A DNA stretch of 64,000 nt from CAZKYX01 sp964557125 (GTDB lineage Bacteria; Patescibacteriota; Microgenomatia; Levybacterales; GWA1-39-11): positions 1 through 64,000 of the forward strand of contig CAZKYX010000001.1 in NCBI GenBank assembly GCA_964557125.1, given 5' to 3'. Every line of letters starts with the position of its first letter. Position 1 is the stretch's first letter. Positions 40,482 through 48,193 of this stretch are shown one piece after another. The translations under genes were made by a program, and so were the position numbers. The notes under the pieces are model-generated. The model saw only the letters and a program-made list of their open reading frames with translations, did no database searches and was not told the DNA's origin.

Positions 40482-41186
40482 CTACAAATTGTCATGTATC
40501 GAGGTCTTGTCTTCCAACTTCTTTAAATCATGAATTGTCACTATTCCCTTTGCGATTGAGACAATTCCTTCATCCTCAAGCTTATTAAGGGCTACTGTCA
40601 CTGTTTCTCTGAATGAGCCAACAAATTCAGCTATTTTTTGATGGGTGAGGGGCAAGGGGAGGGTGTAGGTGCTGTTATTTTTCTCACCAAAGCGCTTAGT
40701 GCAGTCTGCCAAAAAATTACTGACCCGTGCTACTGTATCTGTCAACACAAATCCTTCAAGCTTTCTTTCTGTGTAATTCAGTCTGTCAATGAATATGTGC
40801 AAAAGGTCAATGAGATATTCCGGATGTTGCGCACAAGCTTCTAGATAGACATCTCGTGAAAGAGTTATAACCTCAACATCGGTAAGACTGTCTGCGTTGT
40901 GTTTGAGAACTTCGTCTTGAGAAGTAAGTGCTCTCACTCCAAGAATACTTCCGGGGCCATACAAATAAATAATAGAATCACGTCCATTTTCTGAAACCCG
41001 ATACAACTTTACAAATCCACTTTTTACAAAGTAGACTTTATCAGGAATGTCCCCTTCATAAAAGATGGTTGAGTTTTTTTTTATTTTTATAGCCGGCCTT
41101 TTAGAATACTTTTCAAAAAAGCTCGCAAAGTCAGGTTTTTCCCAGATTTTTTCTAATCTATTTATCAAAGCAGTACTTTGTATCAT
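40482..41186 (-). CDS. Crp/Fnr-family transcriptional regulator
   Basis: 234 aa. N-terminal cyclic-nucleotide-binding-type beta-barrel (about 20-130; FYEGDIPDKVYFVKSGFVKLY is its conserved first half), a dimerisation helix (about 135-160), and a C-terminal winged helix (about 165-225) with HQKIAEFVGSFRETVTVAL as the recognition region. It lacks an FNR-type N-terminal Cys cluster, so it is not an O2-sensing Fe-S regulator. Whether it binds a nucleotide is unclear. Two palindromic operators overlap its own promoter, so it is probably autoregulated; a third lies before 43268. Confidence 0.92.
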   Translation of the reverse strand: MIQSTALINRLEKIWEKPDFASFFEKYSKRPAIKIKKNSTIFYEGDIPDKVYFVKSGFVKLYRVSENGRDSIIYLYGPGSILGVRALTSQDEVLKHNADSLTDVEVITLSRDVYLEACAQHPEYLIDLLHIFIDRLNYTERKLEGFVLTDTVARVSNFLADCTKRFGEKNNSTYTLPLPLTHQKIAEFVGSFRETVTVALNKLEDEGIVSIAKGIVTIHDLKKLEDKTSIHDNL

Positions 41187-41196
41187 AATTTGACAA

Positions 41197-41202
41197 ATTA
41201 TA
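41197..41202 (-). promoter_or_regulatory. -10 box of the Crp/Fnr gene
   Basis: TATAAT on the minus strand, ending 10 nt before ATG 41186; expected start near 41190. Confidence 0.6.
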
Positions 41203-41206
41203 ATAC

Positions 41207-41226
41207 TTTGTAATCTCGATTACAAA
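41207..41226. promoter_or_regulatory. Crp/Fnr operator 1
   Basis: TTTGTAATCTCGATTACAAA, a perfect 8-bp inverted repeat around 4 bp. It lies between the -10 and the -35 position of the regulator's own promoter, a repressing location. Confidence 0.75.
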
Positions 41227-41229
41227 TTG

Positions 41230-41249
41230 TTTGTAAGCTAGATTACAAT
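41230..41249. promoter_or_regulatory. Crp/Fnr operator 2
   Basis: TTTGTAAGCTAGATTACAAT, the same palindrome with small changes, centred 23 bp from operator 1 (about two helix turns). Confidence 0.7.
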
Positions 41250-41261
41250 ATTAAGAGAGAA

Positions 41262-42437
41262 TTATTCTTTTCTGCTTCTTTTTACGAGGTAGCCAGTACC
41301 AATAGCAATTGCAGTTCCTGCTGCAACGGCTGCTGCTCCTCCAATGGCAATAGCGCGAGGCGTGATATCAAATCCGTCCATACTTTTGGCAATTACTCCT
41401 CGTTCTCCAAATTCAAGCCCTGTATCAATTCCATTTTTCTTTAGAAATTTACTCATGTCACGAGCAAAAACAGGTAGCGTAATGAGTCTAACCTGTTCTT
41501 CGATAAATTCATCAATGGTTCGAATAAGTATTGGCTCCTTACGAGTATTTGAAAGTATGGGATATTTTGGCGGCTGCATTTCTCCCCTTAATGACTCAAA
41601 CAATTCATAAATTTCATCTTCAACTGGCTTCATAAGGTCTGTATGAAAAGCGACACATGATGTTGTTACGTCAAAGAACCTAAAATTAACATTAGGAAAT
41701 CTGTCTTTATATTCGTCTCGTGATTTTTTCAAATTATCTTCAGTTCCGCCAAGAATAAATCTCGTATCAGACATGTCTATTGCCAGTGAGACGGGCATTT
41801 CTCGTGGGAGAGTTTCCTCACGAATTCTATTGAGTATCTCTTTATCTTCGTCAATTCTTGGGTTTGCCTTTTCTTTAATTGCAATAAGCATGTGACCGCT
41901 TGGTGGGTTATTGTGTATTTTCTGCTGAATTTCTCCTCTTGTTTGGGCAATTTGGATAGTCGTAAGTACAGCGTCCCGAGTTTCTTTTTCTCCATACATA
42001 TCTGCATACCAACCGGCAGAAAGCACACCAGCGCTTTGACCAGAAACAGCAAATGGAGCGTTTGTTAATTCATCAGGATGAGCAAGAATGTGTGATAGAC
42101 AGGCTGAAATATTTGTTCCCGCTATTGCGGGTTGACCATGAATAGTATGCTTAAGGTCATCACTCGTGAGTGTCCTTAAGTCTTTTCCGAGAAGTCTTGT
42201 AATATCTGAGTAGAGATTTTCGATTGGAGCAAGTTGTCTGTATGCTCTTTCCATTCCTTCTTCCTGTGGAGAACCGTGGCCTGCAAAAAATACTGCGTAA
42301 TCCTCGAGGGGTTCATTTTCCTTGTAATCTCCGATTGGTACCACATCGGGCCGCGCGTGTGCGGGTGGCATTACAAATTTCGTGATAGAGTCTTTTGTTC
42401 TTGAAAGTCTTGATATGTATTCAGATTCCTTGCCCAT
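41262..42437 (-). CDS. FabD-like acyltransferase with C-terminal membrane anchor
   Basis: 391 aa. Fold of malonyl-CoA:ACP transacylase: an N-terminal AVFFAGHGSPQ segment (family FPGQGSQ), QPAIAGTNISA, nucleophile GQSAG (S135, family GHSxG), TRGEIQQ (R167), and VAFHTDLM (H265). The Ser-His-Arg set is complete, with Gln replacing the His of GHS. Residues ~362-384 form a TM helix with a basic tail, so the enzyme faces the cytoplasm at the membrane. No other fatty-acid or polyketide genes are in the window, and CPR usually lack FAS, so the acyl donor and acceptor are open. Confidence 0.8.
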   Translation of the reverse strand: MGKESEYISRLSRTKDSITKFVMPPAHARPDVVPIGDYKENEPLEDYAVFFAGHGSPQEEGMERAYRQLAPIENLYSDITRLLGKDLRTLTSDDLKHTIHGQPAIAGTNISACLSHILAHPDELTNAPFAVSGQSAGVLSAGWYADMYGEKETRDAVLTTIQIAQTRGEIQQKIHNNPPSGHMLIAIKEKANPRIDEDKEILNRIREETLPREMPVSLAIDMSDTRFILGGTEDNLKKSRDEYKDRFPNVNFRFFDVTTSCVAFHTDLMKPVEDEIYELFESLRGEMQPPKYPILSNTRKEPILIRTIDEFIEEQVRLITLPVFARDMSKFLKKNGIDTGLEFGERGVIAKSMDGFDITPRAIAIGGAAAVAAGTAIAIGTGYLVKRSRKE

Positions 42438-42508
42438 ATGAATTCAGAAGTTATTGTACATGGAAGGGAGGGGACATACAATACGCTGGGTTTTGGTTTT
42501 AGGTTTTA

Positions 42509-42562
42509 GGTTTCCCTCCAAGAGGACTAGCTATTTCATAGCGGCGTAGGTTGTAGGTTGTA
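42509..42562. repeat. Inverted terminal repeat (right) of the crp/acyltransferase segment
   Basis: GGTTTCCCTCCAAGAGGACT then AGCTATTTCATAGCGGCGTA, followed by GGTTGTAGGTTGTAG; the reverse complement of 40364-40413. It is preceded by a GGTTTTAGG array at 42490-42512. Confidence 0.9.
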
Positions 42563-42573
42563 GAAACGGTAGG

Positions 42574-42579
42574 TATAAT
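42574..42579 (+). promoter_or_regulatory. -10 box with leaderless spacing; -35 from the heptamer array
   Basis: TATAAT, then TCTTGC, then ATG 42586 (6 nt). TTGTAG from the adjoining repeat lies 17 bp upstream and could be the -35. Confidence 0.65.
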
Positions 42580-42585
42580 TCTTGC

Positions 42586-43212
42586 ATGTTTGTACATTTT
42601 GAGAATTGGTCTAGATTTGCAAGGGCTGCTGACCCTAGAATTCCTAGTTCTGGACATGTTGTAAAAGCCTATGCATCATTTTCAAATCCACGTGACTTGT
42701 TGGATAGAAATGATTTATTTATTTTAGAGTATACCCACGAGAAATTTAAAAGTGACGAAAAATTTTCTTATGAAGGGAGAGAAGGTTTTTCAGGCGTTGA
42801 ATTGGAGACTGATCTAATTCGGTCTCATGAAATGCCTTTGCGTTTTAAACCTATACTACCGCTTGACGAACTCTCAAAACAAACCACTCGTACACTCATG
42901 AGATTTATGCATTCAAGTGGGTTTCCTGTTGTGCAGCAAGCAATGCTTGCAAAGGATACAGAAGGAAAATGGTATTTTGAACATCCATTTAGCATGCTTC
43001 ATGGTTTTGAAAAGCTTGACCAACGGGCAATAAGGAGCATGTCAATTCACTTGGATATCATAAGCCCCAATTCTTTGGGACTTCTTAGAAATCTGGTTAA
43101 TTGGAAAGATGAGAGTAAACTTTTAGATGTACGTGAGGGAGTAAAATTACGGGAGCACGACTTACAACTGTTTGGAAAAGAGTGGGGAATACATTCTCGA
43201 AAAGAGAGTTAA
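42586..43212 (+). CDS. Hypothetical cytoplasmic protein
   Basis: 208 aa, no TM helix or signal, no family recognised. Mixed alpha/beta composition with several His and Arg. It starts a run of four to five unrecognised plus-strand genes (42586-45536), most with their own -10 box. The next gene, 56 bp away, has a Crp/Fnr-type operator. Confidence 0.65.
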   Translation: MFVHFENWSRFARAADPRIPSSGHVVKAYASFSNPRDLLDRNDLFILEYTHEKFKSDEKFSYEGREGFSGVELETDLIRSHEMPLRFKPILPLDELSKQTTRTLMRFMHSSGFPVVQQAMLAKDTEGKWYFEHPFSMLHGFEKLDQRAIRSMSIHLDIISPNSLGLLRNLVNWKDESKLLDVREGVKLREHDLQLFGKEWGIHSRKES

Positions 43213-43215
43213 TTT

Positions 43216-43261
43216 TTGGTAATCTATATTACAGATTTGGTGCGTCACTGAGTGGTAACAT
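43216..43261 (+). promoter_or_regulatory. Class II Crp/Fnr-type promoter of the 43268 gene
   Basis: TTGGTAATCTATATTACAGA (43216-43235) matches the two operators at the Crp/Fnr gene. The -10 TAACAT (43256-43261) ends 6 nt before ATG 43268. With transcription starting at 43267, the operator centre is at -41.5, the standard position for class II activation. Confidence 0.65.
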
Positions 43262-43267
43262 TTAATT

Positions 43268-43933
43268 ATGGTAGAAAGGGCAGCAGTATCACAGAATGAA
43301 ATTCTTGCAAAATCGCTTCAGCTTGCTCATGCAAAAGAAAGAAGAGCGCTTGATATAGAGTCTGCAAAGCAATTTTTTCCAAGTCTTCAAAATAAGCTTC
43401 ACGAATTTATTGATTCAAAATTACCGGATGATTCTCATTTAAGAATTTCAAAAAAGCTAACACCCGAAGAATTGGAGGCGGGTGCAAAGGCAATCAAAGA
43501 TTTATATTTTGGGAGAATAAAGCCAGCACGGCCACCAAGAACACGCGAGCAAATTGAAAGGGAAGAGAAGAATGCAGTGCGTCTAATGGGAAAAATTCCA
43601 ATTGGTAATGAATTTGTAACTGTCACTATCGAAAGAGGTTGCGACATAAGCATATACGAATCAGGTAACAGTACAGACTTAACAATTCGTGTACAAGACC
43701 TACCTTACTTTTATACCCTGAATCGAGGGAGGGGAATGATTTCATCAACTGCTGAAAAACCACTTCCCAGAGGGGGTCCTTATGGGGGTCCTGCTTACAG
43801 AAGCCTACCGGAATGGACACGCGAGTGGAGAACTTCTGATATAGAGAACGTGTCTAATCTCATTGATGTTCTTAGTGAAGATACTGCAATAGTTGAAGCA
43901 AAAGAAATCAGAGTTTATCGTTCTATTTGTTAA
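43268..43933 (+). CDS. Hypothetical protein, probable Crp/Fnr target
   Basis: 221 aa, no recognised domain. The first ~100 residues are helical and charged; the second half is beta-rich with a Gly/Pro loop (LPRGGPYGGPAYRSLP, about 165-180). No signal peptide. Its promoter carries a Crp/Fnr-like operator at an activating position, so it may be conditionally expressed. The following genes have their own promoters. Confidence 0.65.
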   Translation: MVERAAVSQNEILAKSLQLAHAKERRALDIESAKQFFPSLQNKLHEFIDSKLPDDSHLRISKKLTPEELEAGAKAIKDLYFGRIKPARPPRTREQIEREEKNAVRLMGKIPIGNEFVTVTIERGCDISIYESGNSTDLTIRVQDLPYFYTLNRGRGMISSTAEKPLPRGGPYGGPAYRSLPEWTREWRTSDIENVSNLIDVLSEDTAIVEAKEIRVYRSIC

Positions 43934-43986
43934 AATTTTCCCACAATGCTAAGGATTCCATCGTTATAATTCTTCTGTAAGGATGG

Positions 43987-43992
43987 TATAAT
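43987..43992 (+). promoter_or_regulatory. -10 box with leaderless spacing
   Basis: TATAAT ending 7 nt before ATG 44000. Confidence 0.65.
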
Positions 43993-43999
43993 CGCTTCT

Positions 44000-44494
44000 A
44001 TGGAAAATAATAATAAACCAAGCATCGAAGAACAACAGGCATATACAGTGTGGGAGGCAGAAAGTGTTTTAAGGGTTGAGTACCAAGCACCGTTCTTTAC
44101 GAAAGTAGAAATTGAAACAGAAAATATTGCACTTGAGAAAAACCACTTCATTCAAAAATTATTTGATACATTTAAGGATGAATATGAGTATGCAACAGTT
44201 GCAGATGACGCAAAGAATTTAGCTGAATATTTGATTGTTTTTCAGGAGTCTGTCGGTAATCTTCTGTCATATATAAAAAATGAGCATGCGAGGTTCTCAG
44301 CAGAGATTGTTGGGAGCATTACGATTGATAATCTTCGTCAATATGCTATTGAGCAGCATGCAAAGGCATTCAATCTTTTGCAAATCACTCCAGAACGCTA
44401 TGAGGTAATTGCTCTTGCAGAAAAAGAGCACTGGAGAAGAATGGCTGTAGCATCAACTCGAGCATACAATCGCGAGCAGGCTAAAAATTTATGA
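44000..44494 (+). CDS. Hypothetical helical protein
   Basis: 164 aa, soluble, Glu/Ala-rich, probably all-helical; not recognised. Its stop overlaps the start of the next gene by 4 bp (ATGA-type), so the two are translated together. Size and helix pattern resemble those of the products at 44491 and 45009, and all three may be distant paralogues, but I see no clear shared motif. Confidence 0.6.
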   Translation: MENNNKPSIEEQQAYTVWEAESVLRVEYQAPFFTKVEIETENIALEKNHFIQKLFDTFKDEYEYATVADDAKNLAEYLIVFQESVGNLLSYIKNEHARFSAEIVGSITIDNLRQYAIEQHAKAFNLLQITPERYEVIALAEKEHWRRMAVASTRAYNREQAKNL

Positions 44495-44973
44495 GTGAGG
44501 GATTTGGAGCAAGTGATGAAGCACTGGCTGTCCATTTTGTAGAGAGCTATCTTAGCGTGTCCCCCGCATTGAGAGAAATAAAATTTGTTGTTGAAACACT
44601 ACCAGATTTTCAAGAAGATATTCTATTAAGAGATTTCTATGTAAATTTTTCCAAACAGTTTCCTGAGGAAAAGAATGATAATGAGGATGGAAAAAATCTT
44701 CTTAGTTGCTTTTCCATATGGAAAGAAAATCTTAAAAAGTCCATTGATGCATTTAATACAAAAAACTATCTAACGAAAATACAGAGAATAAATACCATTA
44801 GTCGAGAAAATGCATTGAGTTTTCCTGCAGAAGAACTTGATACATTATTAACAATGTCACCATTTCTAGACAAAAGGGAAGAAGAGGAGCATGAAAAAAA
44901 AATTGATGTATGGAATAGAAATTTTAGAGCTGCAGATAAAGCACAGCAGATGATAGGTCGGCAGAATGCTTGA
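44491..44973 (+). CDS. Hypothetical helical protein, coupled to upstream gene
   Basis: 160 aa, soluble, acidic, all-helical in appearance. Starts inside the stop of the 44000 gene. It has a run of acidic residues at about 60-68 and a Lys/Glu-rich segment near 127-140. No domain recognised. It probably works with the upstream product, given the overlap. Confidence 0.6.
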   Translation: MSEGFGASDEALAVHFVESYLSVSPALREIKFVVETLPDFQEDILLRDFYVNFSKQFPEEKNDNEDGKNLLSCFSIWKENLKKSIDAFNTKNYLTKIQRINTISRENALSFPAEELDTLLTMSPFLDKREEEEHEKKIDVWNRNFRAADKAQQMIGRQNA

Positions 44974-44996
44974 ATTGAAATTTAAACGCAAAGCAG

Positions 44997-45002
44997 TATA
45001 AT
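44997..45002 (+). promoter_or_regulatory. -10 box with leaderless spacing and -35
   Basis: TATAAT, then GAGCTC, then ATG 45009 (6 nt); TTGAAA lies 16 bp upstream. Confidence 0.7.
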
Positions 45003-45008
45003 GAGCTC

Positions 45009-45536
45009 ATGCAGGAGAAAAAGAGTGAATCCATAGACGAGTTTTTAGCTAGAATGTCTGATAGCTTGGAAGTTTTTGAAAGTACACCGGCTCAAGAGCT
45101 AACGGAAATTGAAAAGTGGGTGCTTGAGTATGAGCAGTTGGATGATGAAACAATCGCTGTAAAAACAAGTCTTATCGATGTGTTTCTCAGGCAATATTAC
45201 TATGGTAAGGGATTAAGTGACGAGATTAACAAAGTTGAAGTTCCCAGAATGAGGGCAACATTTTCCACTTGGCGTAACATAAGGACCCTCTCTTATAAGA
45301 GAATGCCGGAAGAAAAACACCAGAAACTTGCTCGAATAACTGAAGAACTTGAATATAAGGATGTAGCAATTTTTGCCTTCAGGACAGCAAAGGAATACAA
45401 AGAAAAAGTTGATACTCTTTTAATTGGAACAGATCCAGCACGGTCAGCACGTGTAAATTATCAAGCATTCAAAATTATTGAAAATACTGCTATAGAGGCC
45501 CAAAGAATTGAAGACGAGATGCATACTTCACATTAA
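45009..45536 (+). CDS. Hypothetical helical protein
   Basis: 175 aa, soluble, Glu/Lys/Arg-rich. Helical throughout, with a Tyr/Gly-containing turn (QYYYGKGLSDE, about 62-72). Own promoter. Third of the similar-sized helical proteins in this stretch. Function unknown. Confidence 0.6.
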   Translation: MQEKKSESIDEFLARMSDSLEVFESTPAQELTEIEKWVLEYEQLDDETIAVKTSLIDVFLRQYYYGKGLSDEINKVEVPRMRATFSTWRNIRTLSYKRMPEEKHQKLARITEELEYKDVAIFAFRTAKEYKEKVDTLLIGTDPARSARVNYQAFKIIENTAIEAQRIEDEMHTSH

Positions 45537-45554
45537 TTCGTGTAAACTGAAAGT

Positions 45555-46226
45555 ATGTTTTTAGGACTTTTTTTTGGTGAGCTTTTTTTACTCTTTATTT
45601 TTTCAAGAATGCTTACTTCAGAGCTTTCATTTCTTTTTTTCAAACTATTTCGCTCACGAAAATTGTCTGTCTATCTTATAGCCCTTCTTTTTTTACCGGG
45701 GACACTCATCCATGAATTGGCACATGCAACTATGGCATTTGTGTTACTCGTGCCAGTGGGTGAGCTAGAACTTGTTCCGAAAATTCACGGGAATTCATTG
45801 AAATTAGGTAGTGTTCAGGTGGGAAGAACTGATATTGTGAGAAACTTCTTGATTGGAGTGGCGCCCTTCTTCGTTGGTACTGCGCTTATTCTTGCAACGC
45901 TGGCTTTTATTATTAACTTTGGTGTACTTCAAAATATTTGGTTGTTGATTCTTTCTGGGTTTATTGTCTTCGTTATAGGCAATACCATGTTTTCTTCAAA
46001 AAAGGATATGGAAGGGGCAATCGAATTTATTGTTCTCTTAGTTGTAGCACTAGGCTTTCTATTTTTCTTAGGAGTAGATTATGCTGCACTGGGAAGCAAG
46101 TTGTTGGGAGAAGGTAAAGTGTCTCAGTTGTTTGAAATCGGGTCGCTATTTTTGCTTGCTCCGCTTTTTATTGACACGTTAATTATTGGAATCTCTCGAT
46201 TTTTTAATACCAGACTTTATAACTAG
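45555..46226 (+). CDS. Integral membrane HExxH protein (M50-like)
   Basis: 223 aa with six or so TM helices. GTLIHELAHATMAF (49-62) has the zinc motif H53-E54-x-x-H57 at a helix start, as in M50-type intramembrane proteases. A short soluble loop (about 67-95) follows. A second M50 motif (NxxPxPxLDG) is absent, so the third metal ligand is not evident. TAAACT ends 6 nt before the ATG. It may be a divergent site-2-type protease or only a metal-binding membrane protein. Confidence 0.65.
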   Translation: MFLGLFFGELFLLFIFSRMLTSELSFLFFKLFRSRKLSVYLIALLFLPGTLIHELAHATMAFVLLVPVGELELVPKIHGNSLKLGSVQVGRTDIVRNFLIGVAPFFVGTALILATLAFIINFGVLQNIWLLILSGFIVFVIGNTMFSSKKDMEGAIEFIVLLVVALGFLFFLGVDYAALGSKLLGEGKVSQLFEIGSLFLLAPLFIDTLIIGISRFFNTRLYN

Positions 46227-46254
46227 AAAGCTTGACTAACCCACCTTCAAGCAC

Positions 46255-46260
46255 TAAAAT
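46255..46260 (+). promoter_or_regulatory. -10 box with leaderless spacing
   Basis: TAAAAT, then TCTCCC, then ATG 46267 (6 nt). Confidence 0.6.
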
Positions 46261-46266
46261 TCTCCC

Positions 46267-46644
46267 ATGGCTATAGAAGTTCTCAATTTGTTTGTTAACG
46301 ATAAAGATAATTCAGACCAAATCATTGCAAGGCATGTGCTTGTTGGAGGAACTGTCAAAAAAAATGAATTTCTCGTTCACACCCCAATAATGATTTTGGT
46401 TGCAAAAGATGAAAAGGATGCCGGCGTGCTTATTCAAAATTTAAAGAAAATTGAATCGTGTCATTACGTGACGGCAGATGATATGGATGGTGTGGATACG
46501 TCTAGGCAAAAACACATAAATCTTAAGCCTGGCGAAGAAATTAGAATATGGGAAGAATACTCACCAAGAGAAATTTGGATACGACACAACCCTAGTGAGT
46601 CAAACGTAGAAGAACCTCTAAAGCAAACACCAATGGCAGTATAG
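46267..46644 (+). CDS. Small hypothetical protein
   Basis: 125 aa, soluble, alpha/beta. No recognised domain. The last ~20 residues are polar and probably disordered. It ends head-on with the ABC-F gene with no base between the two stop codons. Confidence 0.6.
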   Translation: MAIEVLNLFVNDKDNSDQIIARHVLVGGTVKKNEFLVHTPIMILVAKDEKDAGVLIQNLKKIESCHYVTADDMDGVDTSRQKHINLKPGEEIRIWEEYSPREIWIRHNPSESNVEEPLKQTPMAV

Positions 46645-48123
46645 TTACATCAAACTAACTTTATCCAATAACTCGTCATTCCATGATGTAACTTTATTTT
46701 CCGGCAGCAGAAGTGCTCTATCAGGTTTTAATTCCTTTATAAAATCTTCTGTGTGACTCACGATAAGTATTGCACCGGTATATTTTTTGAGCGCCTCCAG
46801 AATTATTCTTTGCGACAACACGTCAAGATAGGTGGTTGGTTCATCTAGTACCAGCAGATTATAATTCTTTAGAAGCAGTAAGGCAATTGAAAGTCTTGTT
46901 TTTTCTCCTCCAGAAAGAGTCTTGATGGTCTGAAATACCTTTGTGCCGTTGAATAAAAATGCTGCCAGAAAAGAACGGATTTTTTCTTCAGGAAGTGCAG
47001 CAATGCCACTAATTGTTTCAATAAGCGTTTTATTAAAATCAAATGACTCAAATTCCTGAGAGTAGTATCCAATATTAAGTCTTTCATCTTTGATAACTTC
47101 TCCTGAATCGGGTTCTAAATTCCCCATGATTATTTTTATCAGAGTACTTTTTCCAACACCGTTGGGTCCAACAAGCGCAATTTTTTCACCTCTTCTTATA
47201 GACAATGACAAATTTTCAAACACTTCTTTTTCTCCATATGATTTGGCAACATCAATAACGCGTACCGGAGAGTCGCCAACTGGCTGTGGTATTGGAAGAT
47301 TAATATGAATTCTTTTTGCCTCTTTGGGTAGTGGTGGGAGACTTTCTTTAATTCTTTCGATACGTTTTTGCAATTGGACTCTTTGTCTTACTCCTTTTTC
47401 TGACTTTCTACCCATTAGTCCCACAAGGCTTTTTTCCATTCTTTTTACGTGTTTTGTTTCACTTAAGATTTGACGCGTGAGCAGGGCATCGTGTTGTTCT
47501 TTTAATTTTAGAAATTGAGTATAGTTGCCTTTATATTCTTCGATAGAACCTTTTTGCGGATTTATGGTAATAACTTTATCAATAGCGCTATCTAAAAGTT
47601 CTAAGTCATGGGAGACAAGAATAAGCGCTTTGGGGTAGGTGCTTAAAAAATTCATAACCCAAGCTTTTCCTTTGGTGTCAAGAAAGTTGGTTGGTTCATC
47701 AAGGAGTAGGGTGTCTGGTTCATGAAGAAGGGCTCTGGCAATTGCTAACTTTGTTTTTTGTCCACCACTTAAATGATGAGGCTCATCATACAATTCGATA
47801 TCATTAAGCTCTAGACCATGCAGGATATCTAAGAGTTCTTTGTCATCCCGAATGTAATGCTCATCTAAATATTCCCGGGCCGTATGACACTTTTCTAATA
47901 TTGTGTCGCGTTTAACTTCTTGAGGAACAAGCGTTATTGAGCCATCAATAATTACTTCTCCTTCCTTTGGCATTTCCTCTCGCATCAGGAGTTTGAATAA
48001 CGTGCTTTTACCCGCCCCATTTGGTCCGGCAAGTCCGACAATCTGATCGTTGCCCACAGTAAAGCTAATATCAGTAAAGATAGGGCGAAGATGTGCAAAC
48101 GTTACATTTTTTACTTGAATCAT
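46645..48123 (-). CDS. ABC-F family ATPase
   Basis: 492 aa, two ABC domains in one chain and no TM helices. Walker A GPNGAGKST (34-42) and GPNGVGKST (about 325), signatures LSGGQKTKLA and LSGGEKTRLS, Walker B LLLDEPTN and LVLDEPTT, and a charged linker (about 220-270, the P-site tRNA-interaction motif region). ABC-F proteins bind the ribosomal E site and act in translation quality control or antibiotic protection. TAATAT ends 8 nt before the ATG. The linker is short, so it is not a classical EttA. Confidence 0.93.
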   Translation of the reverse strand: MIQVKNVTFAHLRPIFTDISFTVGNDQIVGLAGPNGAGKSTLFKLLMREEMPKEGEVIIDGSITLVPQEVKRDTILEKCHTAREYLDEHYIRDDKELLDILHGLELNDIELYDEPHHLSGGQKTKLAIARALLHEPDTLLLDEPTNFLDTKGKAWVMNFLSTYPKALILVSHDLELLDSAIDKVITINPQKGSIEEYKGNYTQFLKLKEQHDALLTRQILSETKHVKRMEKSLVGLMGRKSEKGVRQRVQLQKRIERIKESLPPLPKEAKRIHINLPIPQPVGDSPVRVIDVAKSYGEKEVFENLSLSIRRGEKIALVGPNGVGKSTLIKIIMGNLEPDSGEVIKDERLNIGYYSQEFESFDFNKTLIETISGIAALPEEKIRSFLAAFLFNGTKVFQTIKTLSGGEKTRLSIALLLLKNYNLLVLDEPTTYLDVLSQRIILEALKKYTGAILIVSHTEDFIKELKPDRALLLPENKVTSWNDELLDKVSLM

Positions 48124-48193
48124 ACAGGCTCATATTATGAGGCTTTGGGGCAATGAAGTCAAAGACGCAAGTTTGGGATAAATAAGGAACAGC

